Positions 26,355 to 34,544 are shown, numbered from the stretch's first letter. The stretch: 64,000 nt of DNA from Lentiprolixibacter aurantiacus (GCF_026241225.1 NZ_JAPFQP010000001.1:1488001-1552000); one strand, 5' to 3'. The notes: generated by a model from the sequence alone, not told the origin. Translations and numbers: made by a program.

Positions 26355-27136
26355 CCCCTGATATTTTGTATAAATTCTTCAGCTGATTTTCCGGGATCCC
26401 CACTTTTCATAAAGTGCTCTCCTACCAGGAAACCCTGATATCCAAAACCCTGCAAATTGAGAATCGCATCAGTGTTGCTGATGCCACTTTCAGAGACTTT
26501 TACCATGGAATCCGGAATATGCCCGGAGAGTTGCCGGCTAGTTTCCAGGTCTACTTCAAATGTTTTGAGGTTCCGGTTATTGACCCCCAGCATCTGGATT
26601 CCCGGAACAAGTGAATTATTGAGCTCCTCCAGGTTATGCACTTCCAGGAGTACTTCAAGTCCCAGATTGATGGCAAGTTCGCTGAAAGTTCTGATTTCCG
26701 CTGGTTTCAGAACAGCTGCAATGAGCAGTATTGCATCGGCACCATATGCCTTTGCTTCAATGATCTGGTATTCGTCTACAGTAAAGTCTTTGCGCAGCAG
26801 GGGCAGATCTACAACGGACCGGGCCAGGAGGAGGTCGTCCAGGGAACCGCCAAAATACTTGCCATCAGTGAGTACGGACATGCCGCTGGCGCCTGCCTTT
26901 TGATAGCCAATAGCCACTTTGTAGACATCCAGGCCGTTATTGATCACCGACTTTGAAGGCGAGCGCCTTTTGTGTTCTGCAATAATACCTGCCCGTGCTT
27001 GTCTGAGGTTTGCCGAGAGTGAAGGGGATTCCCGTTCAAACAGCGGATAATTCTCCAGGGAACTCGTGGAGATCAACTGTTTTTTCAGGGCAACTTCCCT
27101 TCTTTTATCGGCTACTATTTTTTCAAGAATATCCAT
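26351..27136 (-). CDS. trpC: Indole-3-glycerol phosphate synthase
   Basis: TrpC closes the indole ring of CdRP. The 261-residue barrel has the N-terminal MDILEKIVADKRREVALKK helix, the catalytic Lys in AEHKRRSPSKS, LRKDFTVDEYQI, and Asn/Arg in LGVNNRNLKTFEVD. It follows trpD with no gap and overlaps trpF by 4 bp. Confidence 0.96.
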   Translation of the reverse strand: MDILEKIVADKRREVALKKQLISTSSLENYPLFERESPSLSANLRQARAGIIAEHKRRSPSKSVINNGLDVYKVAIGYQKAGASGMSVLTDGKYFGGSLDDLLLARSVVDLPLLRKDFTVDEYQIIEAKAYGADAILLIAAVLKPAEIRTFSELAINLGLEVLLEVHNLEELNNSLVPGIQMLGVNNRNLKTFEVDLETSRQLSGHIPDSMVKVSESGISNTDAILNLQGFGYQGFLVGEHFMKSGDPGKSAEEFIQNIRG

Positions 27137-28129
27137 TTAGGCACTCAGTTGTTGCAATTTTTTTAAAGCCTCCAGGGCCCTTCCGCTCAGAAGAGAATCC
27201 ATAGCCTTTTCAAAGCCATCCTTGGGACCGATGTTCTGTACTGTACTTATGGCCACCCCGGCATTGGCACACACTACGTGGTTCTGTGCATGAGTTCCTT
27301 TTCCCTGCAAAATATTCAAAAAGGTTTGGGCAGATTCTGCTACCGTGTTCCCTCCGGCAATTTCTTTCGGTTGAACCTGGTCAACGCCAAAATCTGACGG
27401 ATTCAGGATACCCTCGCTTTGATTGGAGATGGTTTTTGTAGGACCGGTCAGGGAAATCTCATCATAGCCGTCCAGGGCGTGCAATACGGTGAATTTCTTA
27501 TCCGTATTCTGATAGAGGTAACCATACATCCTGGCCAGTTCCAGGTTAAAAACACCTACCATCTGGTTTTTGGGAAAAGCAGGATTTACCATGGGGCCCA
27601 GCATATTGAAAAAGGTTTTAACTGCCAGTTCCTTCCTTATGGGAGCCACATGTTTCATAGCCGGGTGGAAGAGGGGGGCGTGAAGAACGCAGATACCAGT
27701 TTCATCAATGCATTTTTTAAGGAAATCCGCTTCATTGCTGAATTTGATTCCCAGGAACTCCATAACGTTGCTGCTGCCGCAGGTGGAAGACACACCGTAA
27801 TTTCCGTGTTTGGTTACCTTGATACCCGCACCTGCTGCTACAAAAGAGGCCAGGGTTGAGATGTTGAAGGTGTCTTTGCCATCACCCCCGGTACCGCAAA
27901 GGTCTACCGGGTCAAATTCAGAAAGATCTACCGCAAGGCATAGGTCGAGAAGGGCATCGCGGAAGCCTTCCAGTTCCTCTATGGTAACACTTCGCATCAT
28001 ATAGACTGTGAGGAATGCAGCTATCTGACTGGTGTTGTAAGCTCCCTGGGCCATATTGACCAGTATTTGCTGTGCGTCTTCCTTGGATAGGATTTCGTGA
28101 TTGATCAGCCTGTTTAGCGTTTCTTTCAT
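27137..28129 (-). CDS. trpD: Anthranilate phosphoribosyltransferase
   Basis: TrpD joins anthranilate to PRPP. The 330-residue protein has the PRPP-binding loop CGTGGDGKDTFNIST (near residues 78-92), KHGNYGVSSTCGSSN and the anthranilate tunnel residues downstream. The ATG overlaps the trpG stop by one base, which suggests coupling. Confidence 0.96.
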   Translation of the reverse strand: MKETLNRLINHEILSKEDAQQILVNMAQGAYNTSQIAAFLTVYMMRSVTIEELEGFRDALLDLCLAVDLSEFDPVDLCGTGGDGKDTFNISTLASFVAAGAGIKVTKHGNYGVSSTCGSSNVMEFLGIKFSNEADFLKKCIDETGICVLHAPLFHPAMKHVAPIRKELAVKTFFNMLGPMVNPAFPKNQMVGVFNLELARMYGYLYQNTDKKFTVLHALDGYDEISLTGPTKTISNQSEGILNPSDFGVDQVQPKEIAGGNTVAESAQTFLNILQGKGTHAQNHVVCANAGVAISTVQNIGPKDGFEKAMDSLLSGRALEALKKLQQLSA

Positions 28130-28695
28130 TATGCTTGGTTTAACCAGTTTTCTAAAATTTGCTTTCCATGAGGAGTAAGTATGGATTCCGGGTGGAACTG
28201 AACCCCTTTGACATCGTATTCGCGATGGCGAAGTGACATAAGCTGGCCCTGGGTGTCATATGATGTTCCCTCAAGGCAATCCGGCAATTCCGGGTCTACC
28301 ACCCAGGAATGATAGCGGCCCACTGGGATTTCCTCAGGAAGACCATCAAAAATAGGGTCTGCTTTAGTAATTTTTACATCGGTCGCAATGCCGTGGTAGA
28401 CCTCGGACAGGTTAATTAGTTTGCCTCCAAATACTTCGGCTATGGCTTGTTGCCCCAGGCATACGCCAAAAATACTCTTCTCTGCTGCATAGGTGGCAAT
28501 GATATCCTTGAGTAAACCTGCTTCATCCGGGATGCCCGGGCCTGGTGAAAGCACGATCTTTTCAAATGGGGCAACTTCAGATAGATCAAGCTGATCATTG
28601 CGCCTGACCACTACTTGGGCACCCAGTTCCTCCAGGTAATGGACCAGGTTATAGGTGAAGCTGTCGTAGTTGTCTATAACGAGAACTCTTTTCAT
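28129..28695 (-). CDS. trpG: Anthranilate synthase, glutamine amidotransferase subunit
   Basis: TrpG supplies ammonia from glutamine to TrpE. The 188-residue class I amidotransferase has the nucleophile Cys79 in GVCLGQQAIAE, the oxyanion loop SPGPGIPDEAG and the catalytic His/Glu in GVQFHPES. It may also serve para-aminobenzoate synthesis, as in other bacteria with a single TrpG/PabA; no pabB is in the window. It lies 1 bp after trpE. Confidence 0.96.
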   Translation of the reverse strand: MKRVLVIDNYDSFTYNLVHYLEELGAQVVVRRNDQLDLSEVAPFEKIVLSPGPGIPDEAGLLKDIIATYAAEKSIFGVCLGQQAIAEVFGGKLINLSEVYHGIATDVKITKADPIFDGLPEEIPVGRYHSWVVDPELPDCLEGTSYDTQGQLMSLRHREYDVKGVQFHPESILTPHGKQILENWLNQA

Positions 28696-28696
28696 A

Positions 28697-30094
28697 TCAA
28701 ATCTGTTCTGCCAGTTCCAGGGCCCGATTCAGGGCGCCAAGTTTGTTGTAAGTTTCCTGAAGTTCCATTTCAGAATCTGAAGCTGCCACCAGCCCGGCAC
28801 CAGCCTGATAATGCAGGAGATGATTTTTGCTCAGGAAGGTTCTGATCATAATAGCGTGATTAAAATCGCCATCAAACGCCATAAATCCTATGGCTCCTCC
28901 ATAGTAATCCCTGTTGTTCTTTTCGTATTTCTCAATAAGTTGCATGGCCATATGCTTGGGAGCCCCGCTCAGGGTTCCTGCAGGAAAAGTATCGGCAACA
29001 ATCTTCATGGTGGGTACATCCGGTTTGATCTTTCCCGTGACTTTAGACACCAGGTGAATTACATGAGAGAAATACTGTACTTCCCGGTAGTTGTCCACAT
29101 GAACCATATTCCCATGCCTGCTCAGGTCGTTGCGGGCCAGATCTACCAGCATTACATGTTCGCTGTTTTCCTTATCGTCTTCAGTCAGTTTCTTGGCCAG
29201 GCGGGCGTCTTCCTCGTCATTACCAGTACGTTTAAAAGTGCCCGCAATTGGATGGATTTCTGCCTTGCCTTTCTGCACCACTAACTGCGCCTCAGGGGAA
29301 CTTCCGAATATCTTAAAGTTACCGTAGTCAAAGTAGAAGAGGTAGGGGGAGGGGTTTATGGACCTGAGGGCCCGGTAAACATTAAATTCATCACCCTTGA
29401 AACCCTGGGAAAAACGACGGGACAACACCAGTTGAAAAACGTCACCCCTCTTGCAATGGACTTTTGCCTGCTCCACCAGTTCCATGTACTCTTCATCGCT
29501 AAGGTTAGAAACTGCCTGTCCGTCCTTGGTGAAAGAGTAAGAAGAAAAAGTCCTCACACTTAACAGCTGTTCCAGGTCTTCCAGGTTAGGCTCACTTTCA
29601 TAGCAATGCGCAAAGAGGTAAGCTTCATTCTTGAAATGGTTTATGGCGATAATATTTTGATAAACAGCATAATATACATCCGGGATGCCCAATTCGCCTG
29701 ATTTTTTCTTCAGGTCGATATCTTCAAAATAACGAACCGCATCATAGGCCATGTACCCAAAAAGTCCGTTGTTGATGAATTTAAATCCGTTTTTATCTAC
29801 TTCAAATTTCTGACTAAACTGATGTATAAATCGGGGTACATCGGTTTTGCTGTCTACAGGGGTCTGGATAGAAGTTCCGTCCGGGAAGAATTCGGTAATG
29901 GTTTCATCTGCGATCTGTATCCCGGCTATGGGGTTGCAGCAGATATAGGAAAAGGTATTGTCGTTGGCCCGGTAATCGCTGCTCTCAAGCAGGATGCTGT
30001 TGGGAAAGCGATCCCTGATCTTCAGGTATACACTAACCGGGGTAAGTGTATCGGCTAAAATCTGCTTGTAATGGGTCTTTAATCTGTAACGCAT
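28697..30094 (-). CDS. trpE: Anthranilate synthase component I
   Basis: TrpE forms anthranilate from chorismate. The 465-residue protein has the tryptophan feedback motif LLES at 35-38 and the conserved chorismate-binding stretches GTFKRTGNDEEDA and PAGTLSGAPKHMAMQ. The frame runs further upstream to 30157, but that part reads through the attenuator hairpin, so ATG 30094 is the real start. It is the first structural gene of the trpEGDCFBA operon, about 22 nt below the attenuator. Confidence 0.95.
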   Translation of the reverse strand: MRYRLKTHYKQILADTLTPVSVYLKIRDRFPNSILLESSDYRANDNTFSYICCNPIAGIQIADETITEFFPDGTSIQTPVDSKTDVPRFIHQFSQKFEVDKNGFKFINNGLFGYMAYDAVRYFEDIDLKKKSGELGIPDVYYAVYQNIIAINHFKNEAYLFAHCYESEPNLEDLEQLLSVRTFSSYSFTKDGQAVSNLSDEEYMELVEQAKVHCKRGDVFQLVLSRRFSQGFKGDEFNVYRALRSINPSPYLFYFDYGNFKIFGSSPEAQLVVQKGKAEIHPIAGTFKRTGNDEEDARLAKKLTEDDKENSEHVMLVDLARNDLSRHGNMVHVDNYREVQYFSHVIHLVSKVTGKIKPDVPTMKIVADTFPAGTLSGAPKHMAMQLIEKYEKNNRDYYGGAIGFMAFDGDFNHAIMIRTFLSKNHLLHYQAGAGLVAASDSEMELQETYNKLGALNRALELAEQI

Positions 30095-30116
30095 CTTTGT
30101 CTTGGGTCTAAAAATC

Positions 30117-30148
30117 AAAAAGGCTTGTCGTGGAAGACAAGCCTTTTT
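30117..30148 (-). terminator. trp attenuator terminator
   Basis: On the minus strand a 13-bp perfect stem (AAAAAGGCTTGTC / GACAAGCCTTTTT) closes a 6-nt loop and is followed by a further T-rich stretch. It sits between the Trp-rich leader peptide and trpE, where an attenuator is expected. Confidence 0.9.
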
Positions 30149-30164
30149 GTACAGCAATACAGGG

Positions 30165-30177
30165 GTCTCTCACGACA
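30165..30177 (-). promoter_or_regulatory. Candidate antiterminator segment overlapping the leader stop codon
   Basis: On the minus strand this 13-mer (TGTCGTGAGAGAC) can pair with 30138-30126, which is the loop and top of the attenuator stem. Twelve of 13 positions pair, including one G-U, with one A-C mismatch. A ribosome stalled at the Trp codons would leave it free; one at the stop codon would cover it. The role is inferred from pairing alone. Confidence 0.55.
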
Positions 30178-30226
30178 TTATCTGTTCGTTTGTCCACCAC
30201 CAGTTATTTGCTGTTGTTTTGTTCAT
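30170..30226 (-). CDS. trpL: trp operon leader peptide
   Basis: The 18-codon frame reads MNKTTANNWWWTNEQIMS, with three consecutive Trp codons at 9-11. Such a peptide is the sensor in ribosome-mediated attenuation: scarcity of Trp-tRNA stalls the ribosome and prevents the downstream terminator from forming. The ATG lies just 5 nt after the promoter -7 box, so the transcript should start almost at the start codon. A strong terminator hairpin follows 21 nt after the leader stop codon. It is too short for standard gene callers. Confidence 0.9.
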   Translation of the reverse strand: MNKTTANNWWWTNEQIMS

Positions 30227-30231
30227 CTGGT

Positions 30232-30262
30232 CAAAGATAGAAAGGAATTTCAGAAATCCAAA
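30232..30262 (-). promoter_or_regulatory. trp operon promoter
   Basis: On the minus strand TTTG (30262-30259) is followed after exactly 19 bp by TATCTTTG (30239-30232). This is a full match to the Bacteroidota -33/-7 consensus. Predicted start is about 30228. Confidence 0.8.
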
Positions 30263-30273
30263 TCAAAAATAAA

Positions 30274-30300
30274 ACCCGGCCGTTAAAATTTGGGCCGGGT
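30274..30300 (-). terminator. Intrinsic terminator of yceI
   Basis: An 8-bp GC-rich stem (ACCCGGCC / GGCCGGGT) with an 11-nt loop is followed on the minus strand by a T-rich tract (TTTTATTTTT). It separates yceI from the trp promoter, whose -33 box begins 12 bp further on. Confidence 0.85.
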
Positions 30301-30319
30301 CTTTGCAAATTTTCTTTTT

Positions 30320-30898
30320 CTAGAATTGGAGGTCTACCACCAGGTCGAACTCGTCGTAAATGGTCTTGTCGCCCAGGTTGTCGAAAAAGCTTCCGGAACC
30401 GTAGCGCACGTCGTATTCAGAACGGTCTACTTTCATAGTAGCTGTAGCCTTGCTTCCGTATACTGATACATCGAAAGTAACGGCTTTGGTAATACCTTTA
30501 ATAGTCAGGTCTCCAGTTACCTCGTAGGAGTTTTTCCCATTGGCCTTAACTTCAGTGAAGACCAGGGTAGAAGTAGGAAATTTTTCTACTCCGAAGAAGT
30601 CGTCAGATTTCAAGTGTCCTTCCAGCTTCCCTTTATATTCTCCTTCCAGATCCTGAGAGATCAGACTTTGCATATCAACTACAAACTCCCCGCCAACCAG
30701 CTTGTCGCCTTCAAAAGACAGAGATCCGCTTTGCAGGTTGATGATCCCGTAGTGAGATCCAGTTACTTTGTATCCTTTCCAGGTTACGGTGCTTTCGCCA
30801 GTCTTAACTTCCTTGGTTACAACTTCAACTGGTGTGGAGGCTGTAACAGCAGTTCCAATTACTACGGCCAGAGCCAGGCTTAGTACATTCTTTTTCAT
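30320..30898 (-). CDS. YceI-family periplasmic lipid-binding protein
   Basis: The 192-residue protein has a signal peptide (MKKNVLSLALAVVIGTAVTAS) and a YceI beta-barrel with the family pattern STVTWKGYKVTGSHYGIINL near the start and GDLTIKGITKAVTFDV in the middle. YceI proteins bind isoprenoid or polyprenyl lipids; the exact ligand is unknown. It lies 33 bp downstream of the marR gene on the same strand and is probably the main target of that regulator. Confidence 0.92.
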   Translation of the reverse strand: MKKNVLSLALAVVIGTAVTASTPVEVVTKEVKTGESTVTWKGYKVTGSHYGIINLQSGSLSFEGDKLVGGEFVVDMQSLISQDLEGEYKGKLEGHLKSDDFFGVEKFPTSTLVFTEVKANGKNSYEVTGDLTIKGITKAVTFDVSVYGSKATATMKVDRSEYDVRYGSGSFFDNLGDKTIYDEFDLVVDLQF

Positions 30899-30931
30899 GT
30901 TTCTGTTTTTTAATAATTATTAATATGTGGT

Positions 30932-31378
30932 TTAAAATTTATCCAGTAATAAATTGAGTGAACTCATTTCCTCTTCGCTCAGTTGGGCTACCAAAGCCGC
31001 TTCGGCCTCTGTAACAGCCTTGTCCATTTGTGTCAAAGCATCTTTTCCTTCCTGAGTGATGGTGATCTCCACTTTGCGCCGGTTGGTTTCGCATACCACC
31101 CGATCTACATATCCCTTAAGCAGGAGTTTGTCTACCAGTCTTGTGGTATTACTCATCTTACGAACCATACGGTCGTTCAGGGTACTCATGTTTGCGGGCT
31201 TTCCTTTCTGGCCCCTGAGTATCCTTAGCACATTGAATTGCTGTAAAGAGACTCCGAAAGGCTTCAGTGCATTGCCCAATTCATCACCAATTTTGTTGTT
31301 GACCAGTGTAAGGTGTATGATGGTCCGACTCGGTAAAGCAATGGGCGTTTTTGTCTTAATAACAGCTTCAACATTCAT
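30932..31378 (-). CDS. MarR-family transcriptional regulator
   Basis: The 148-residue protein has the MarR winged-helix core: a helix-turn-helix near MSTLNDRMVRKMSNTTRLVDKLLLKGYVDR and a wing with ETNRRKVEITITQEG. MarR dimers bind palindromes near their own promoter and release them on binding small molecules. The 16-bp palindrome at 31390-31405 overlaps the -7 box of this gene and is the likely operator. It probably controls itself and yceI downstream. Confidence 0.93.
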   Translation of the reverse strand: MNVEAVIKTKTPIALPSRTIIHLTLVNNKIGDELGNALKPFGVSLQQFNVLRILRGQKGKPANMSTLNDRMVRKMSNTTRLVDKLLLKGYVDRVVCETNRRKVEITITQEGKDALTQMDKAVTEAEAALVAQLSEEEMSSLNLLLDKF

Positions 31379-31389
31379 GTCACTACAAC

Positions 31390-31408
31390 ATTTGTATATA
31401 CAAATATA
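31390..31408. promoter_or_regulatory. marR-yceI promoter and palindromic operator
   Basis: A perfect 16-bp palindrome ATTTGTATATACAAAT (31390-31405) overlaps the minus-strand -7 box TATATTTG (31408-31401), 11 bp before the marR start codon. An operator here would block RNA polymerase. Confidence 0.65.
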
Positions 31409-31415
31409 GTAATTG

Positions 31416-31423
31416 TATCTTTG
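31416..31423 (+). promoter_or_regulatory. Possible plus-strand -7 element divergent from marR
   Basis: TATCTTTG is an exact consensus match, with TTTG 21 bp upstream inside the palindrome. The next gene on this strand starts at 31556, so a 130-nt leader would result. A second near-match, TATCTTCG at 31518-31525, is closer to the rhodanese gene and may be its real promoter. Confidence 0.4.
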
Positions 31424-31555
31424 TATCCTAATGTATGTAGCGCTAAAATTTTGTTAATTGTGGATCCTGCCCATCTACAACGCTACATAAGTAACAGAAT
31501 CAATAGCATCAGAGTTGTATCTTCGCGCCTCATAATTTAAAATAACACTTAAAGT

Positions 31556-31867
31556 ATGGCAGACTTAAGTCAACAGGATTGGACAGTAAAACTCAATAAT
31601 GACGACAACGCCCTTATTCTCGATGTGCGTACCCCGGAAGAGTTTGAGGCCGGCTACATCCCCGAGGCCATCAATATCAACATATACGAAGGCCAGGGTT
31701 TTCTCGATGCCGTCAATAAACTGGATAAATCCAAAAACTACTACGTATATTGCCGGTCTGGGAATCGCAGTCGCCAGGCCTGTGCATTGATGAACAATCT
31801 TGGTTTTGACCAGGCTTATAATCTCGAGGGAGGTATTCTGGACTGGAAGGGAAAGATTATCCAGTAA
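31556..31867 (+). CDS. Rhodanese-like sulfurtransferase domain protein
   Basis: The 103-residue single rhodanese domain has LDVRTPEEFEAGYIPEAINI and the active-site loop YCRSGNRS with Cys66. It likely moves sulfane sulfur in the cytosol; the donor and acceptor are unknown. It heads a plus-strand run with DUF2851, PspC and a K+ channel; gaps are 59, 12 and 2 bp. Confidence 0.92.
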   Translation: MADLSQQDWTVKLNNDDNALILDVRTPEEFEAGYIPEAININIYEGQGFLDAVNKLDKSKNYYVYCRSGNRSRQACALMNNLGFDQAYNLEGGILDWKGKIIQ

Positions 31868-31926
31868 CTCAATAAAATTTTCCTTACAGTTTGCCGCTTG
31901 CAGTGTCCTGATGCATCTTCAGGCGC

Positions 31927-33207
31927 ATGCAGGAATCACTGTTGCACATCCTTTGGGAGCATCAAAAGTTGCCCTACACAGGTTTAGTCCTTATTACCGG
32001 AGAGGAATTGCAGATCTGGGATCCGGGCATCCATAATTCAAATGCCGGCCCTGATTTTCTGAATGCCCGGATTGTAATTGCGGGGATACTCTGGGCAGGA
32101 CATGTGGAATTGCACTTCAGGTCTTCTCACTGGAATTTACACGGTCATAGTACGGATCCCAACTACCAGAATGTAATTTTACATGTGGTATGGGAAGACG
32201 ATAAACCCGTTCTCGGTTACCACGGAAGGCCCATGGCCACGCTTCAGCTCAGGGATTTTGTTTCCAAAGACACCCTGGCCGCCATATGGGATATGCAATC
32301 CCTTACAAGTGGGTTTCGGATCAACTGCCAGCAGGATCATCACGCTGTACCGATAATTATTAAGGAAGACTGGTGGTACAGCCTTTACAGGGAGCGCCTT
32401 TTGCATAAGGCGAACGAGCTTAGAACCTGGCTGGCTGTTAGCAGCAACAACTGGGAACGGGTGTTGTTTATTAGCCTGTTGAAGGGTTTCGGTCTTCATG
32501 TTAATGGAGCTGCATTTCTCAGTTTGGCGCTAAAGCTGGATTATTCGATCGTCAAAAAATTGGGGCACGACCAGTTGCAGTTGGAAGCCCTATTTATGGG
32601 CATGTCCGGCCTGATTGAAGCTGCTTCAAAAAGTGATTCCTATATCGGGGAGTTGCAATTGGCCTTTCAATACCAATGCACCCGCTTTACCCTAAATAGA
32701 ACAGGAATACTTCAACCTGTTTTCCTCAGGCTCAGGCCCTCTAACTTTCCCACAATTCGCCTCTCACAACTCTCGGTTTTGATAGTTTCACAACCCCGCC
32801 TTTTCGGAAAACTGATATCAACTTTCAATCGAAATCAGTTGCATAAGCTGTTATCTGTGTCTGCCTCGAGCTACTGGGAAACCCATTACACTTTTGGAAA
32901 TTTGTCCAAAAGAAAACCCAGAAAAGTATCTGCCGTATTCATGGATCTACTAATAATCAACTCGCTAATTCCTGTTCAATTCACCTACGCTCATGCCATG
33001 GGAAGGAATATCTGGCCGCAGCTCAGGTCTCTGCTGGAAAGCATCCCGCCTGAAAACAACCACGTCCTCGGTAATCTGTCCCGGTTGGGGATGCCGCCAA
33101 TCAACGCGCTTCAGAGTCAGGCATTGCTGCAGAAATATGAACATTACTGTGCAAAAAACCATTGCCTTGATTGTGCTATCGGGAGGTATTTATTAAAAGG
33201 AATATAG
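31927..33207 (+). CDS. DUF2851 family protein
   Basis: The 426-residue protein matches DUF2851, a Bacteroidota family of unknown function. Recognisable stretches are MQESLLHILWEHQKL, the ITGEELQIWDPGIHNSNAGPDF motif, HVELHFRSSHWNLHGH and a C-terminal Cys cluster (YCAKNHCLDCAIG, four residues before a short tail). The His/Asp-rich N-terminal half looks like a nuclease-type core, and the C-terminal Cys motif may bind metal; both are inference. It is in the same run as the rhodanese and PspC genes. Confidence 0.82.
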   Translation: MQESLLHILWEHQKLPYTGLVLITGEELQIWDPGIHNSNAGPDFLNARIVIAGILWAGHVELHFRSSHWNLHGHSTDPNYQNVILHVVWEDDKPVLGYHGRPMATLQLRDFVSKDTLAAIWDMQSLTSGFRINCQQDHHAVPIIIKEDWWYSLYRERLLHKANELRTWLAVSSNNWERVLFISLLKGFGLHVNGAAFLSLALKLDYSIVKKLGHDQLQLEALFMGMSGLIEAASKSDSYIGELQLAFQYQCTRFTLNRTGILQPVFLRLRPSNFPTIRLSQLSVLIVSQPRLFGKLISTFNRNQLHKLLSVSASSYWETHYTFGNLSKRKPRKVSAVFMDLLIINSLIPVQFTYAHAMGRNIWPQLRSLLESIPPENNHVLGNLSRLGMPPINALQSQALLQKYEHYCAKNHCLDCAIGRYLLKGI

Positions 33208-33219
33208 TATTTTTAATCC

Positions 33220-33447
33220 ATGAATATTTTTTATCAGATCCTTTACTATTTCCAGAAGCGAGGTTTTGAGGTTAGCAGGAGAATCGCTGAACGCCTGGGT
33301 ATCCGAGCCCGGGTTGTTCGCACTACATTTATATACCTAACGTTTGTAACCCTGGGGTTTGGTTTTGCCCTGTATCTCTTCCTGGCTTTCTGGTTGAAAA
33401 TCAAAGACCTGGTGTATACTAAAAGAACCTCTGTATTCGACCTTTAG
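33220..33447 (+). CDS. PspC-domain small membrane protein
   Basis: The 75-residue protein has the PspC pattern: a short cytosolic helix-turn region (RRIAERLGIRARVVRTTFIYLT) followed by a membrane segment at about 38-60. PspC proteins respond to membrane stress. This one is a single-domain version. It sits 12 bp after DUF2851 and ends 2 bp before the K+ channel, so cotranslation with the channel is plausible. Confidence 0.84.
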   Translation: MNIFYQILYYFQKRGFEVSRRIAERLGIRARVVRTTFIYLTFVTLGFGFALYLFLAFWLKIKDLVYTKRTSVFDL

Positions 33448-33449
33448 TA

Positions 33450-34457
33450 ATGATAAGACTTTTCCGATCTAAAATATTACTGGCCCTCTTTCTGATGTTT
33501 ACCGTGCTGCTTGCAGGGGTACTGGGCTACCGCTATATTTCCGATTACACCTGGCTTGACGCCCTGTATATGACTATTATTACCGTCACTACAGTAGGCT
33601 TTATGGAGGTGCGCCCGCTGGATGCAGAAGCCAAGGTGTTCACTGTATTGCTGATTGCGAGCAGCGTCTTTATTTTTGCCTATGGCATATCGGTAATCAC
33701 AGAATACATCCTGAGTAAGAATTCATTGCAAATCCTAAAGAAGAAAAAAGTGAAAAACAAGATCAACAGTCTTTCCAACCACGTTATTTTGTGTGGTTAT
33801 GGCAGGAATGGCATGCAGGCAGCAGAGCGATTAAAAGCCTATAAAAAGCCTTTTGTGGTTATTGAAAATGACGAAAAGATCATTGAGAAGCATGAAGATG
33901 ATGTCCTCTTTATCAATGGAGATGCCAATGAAGATGAGGTGTTGATTGAGGCAGGGGTAAAAGTAGCTCAGTATCTGATCGTAACGCTACCCGATGATGC
34001 CGCCAACCTTTTCGTGGTACTGTCTGCCCGGCAGTTGAATAAGGATTTGTTTATCATAAGCAGGGCCTCGCAGGTAACTTCGCAGAAGAAGCTAACCCTT
34101 GCAGGAGCGGACAAGGTTATTATGCCGGATAAGATCGGGGGCGATCATATGGCCTCCCTGGTGGTTATACCGGACCTCATAACGTTTATGGATAAATTAT
34201 CAACCGAGGGGGAGCATACCACCAACCTGGAAGAAGTGGCCATTGAGGATTTTGCAGATCAGATCGAGTGTACTTCCCTTCGCGACCTGGACCTCAGGAG
34301 GCGAACGGGCTGTACTATTATAGGATATATTGAGCCCGATGGGAATTATATTATCAACCCCGAGGCAGACCTCAAGATGGAACCCAAGAGCAAAGTGATT
34401 GTTCTTGGCCGACCGGAACAGATCAGGAAACTAAATAAGATGTTCCATATCGAATAG
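33450..34457 (+). CDS. Two-helix potassium channel with RCK (TrkA-N/TrkA-C) domains
   Basis: The 335-residue protein has a membrane helix at about 9-29, a pore loop with TTVGFMEV at 47-54, a second helix at about 62-84, then an RCK domain with the nucleotide motif HVILCGYGRNGMQ and the TrkA-C domain (about 250-335). The layout is that of MthK-type channels gated by a cytosolic ligand. In the selectivity filter the second glycine of GYG or GFG is replaced by Met52 (TVGFM). Ion selectivity may therefore differ. It is 2 bp after the PspC gene. Confidence 0.86.
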   Translation: MIRLFRSKILLALFLMFTVLLAGVLGYRYISDYTWLDALYMTIITVTTVGFMEVRPLDAEAKVFTVLLIASSVFIFAYGISVITEYILSKNSLQILKKKKVKNKINSLSNHVILCGYGRNGMQAAERLKAYKKPFVVIENDEKIIEKHEDDVLFINGDANEDEVLIEAGVKVAQYLIVTLPDDAANLFVVLSARQLNKDLFIISRASQVTSQKKLTLAGADKVIMPDKIGGDHMASLVVIPDLITFMDKLSTEGEHTTNLEEVAIEDFADQIECTSLRDLDLRRRTGCTIIGYIEPDGNYIINPEADLKMEPKSKVIVLGRPEQIRKLNKMFHIE

Positions 34458-34544
34458 GGGTATTTTCCGTAATATTTGATTGTGTAGGTATTTTTTAGGA
34501 TATTGCCGCCCTACAAATCCGATTCAAAACCAAAACAAATCAAC

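Noticed and set aside
30095-30157. Upstream start for trpE at 30157
   Set aside because: The extra codons translate the terminator hairpin, and family proteins begin at MRYRLKTHY.
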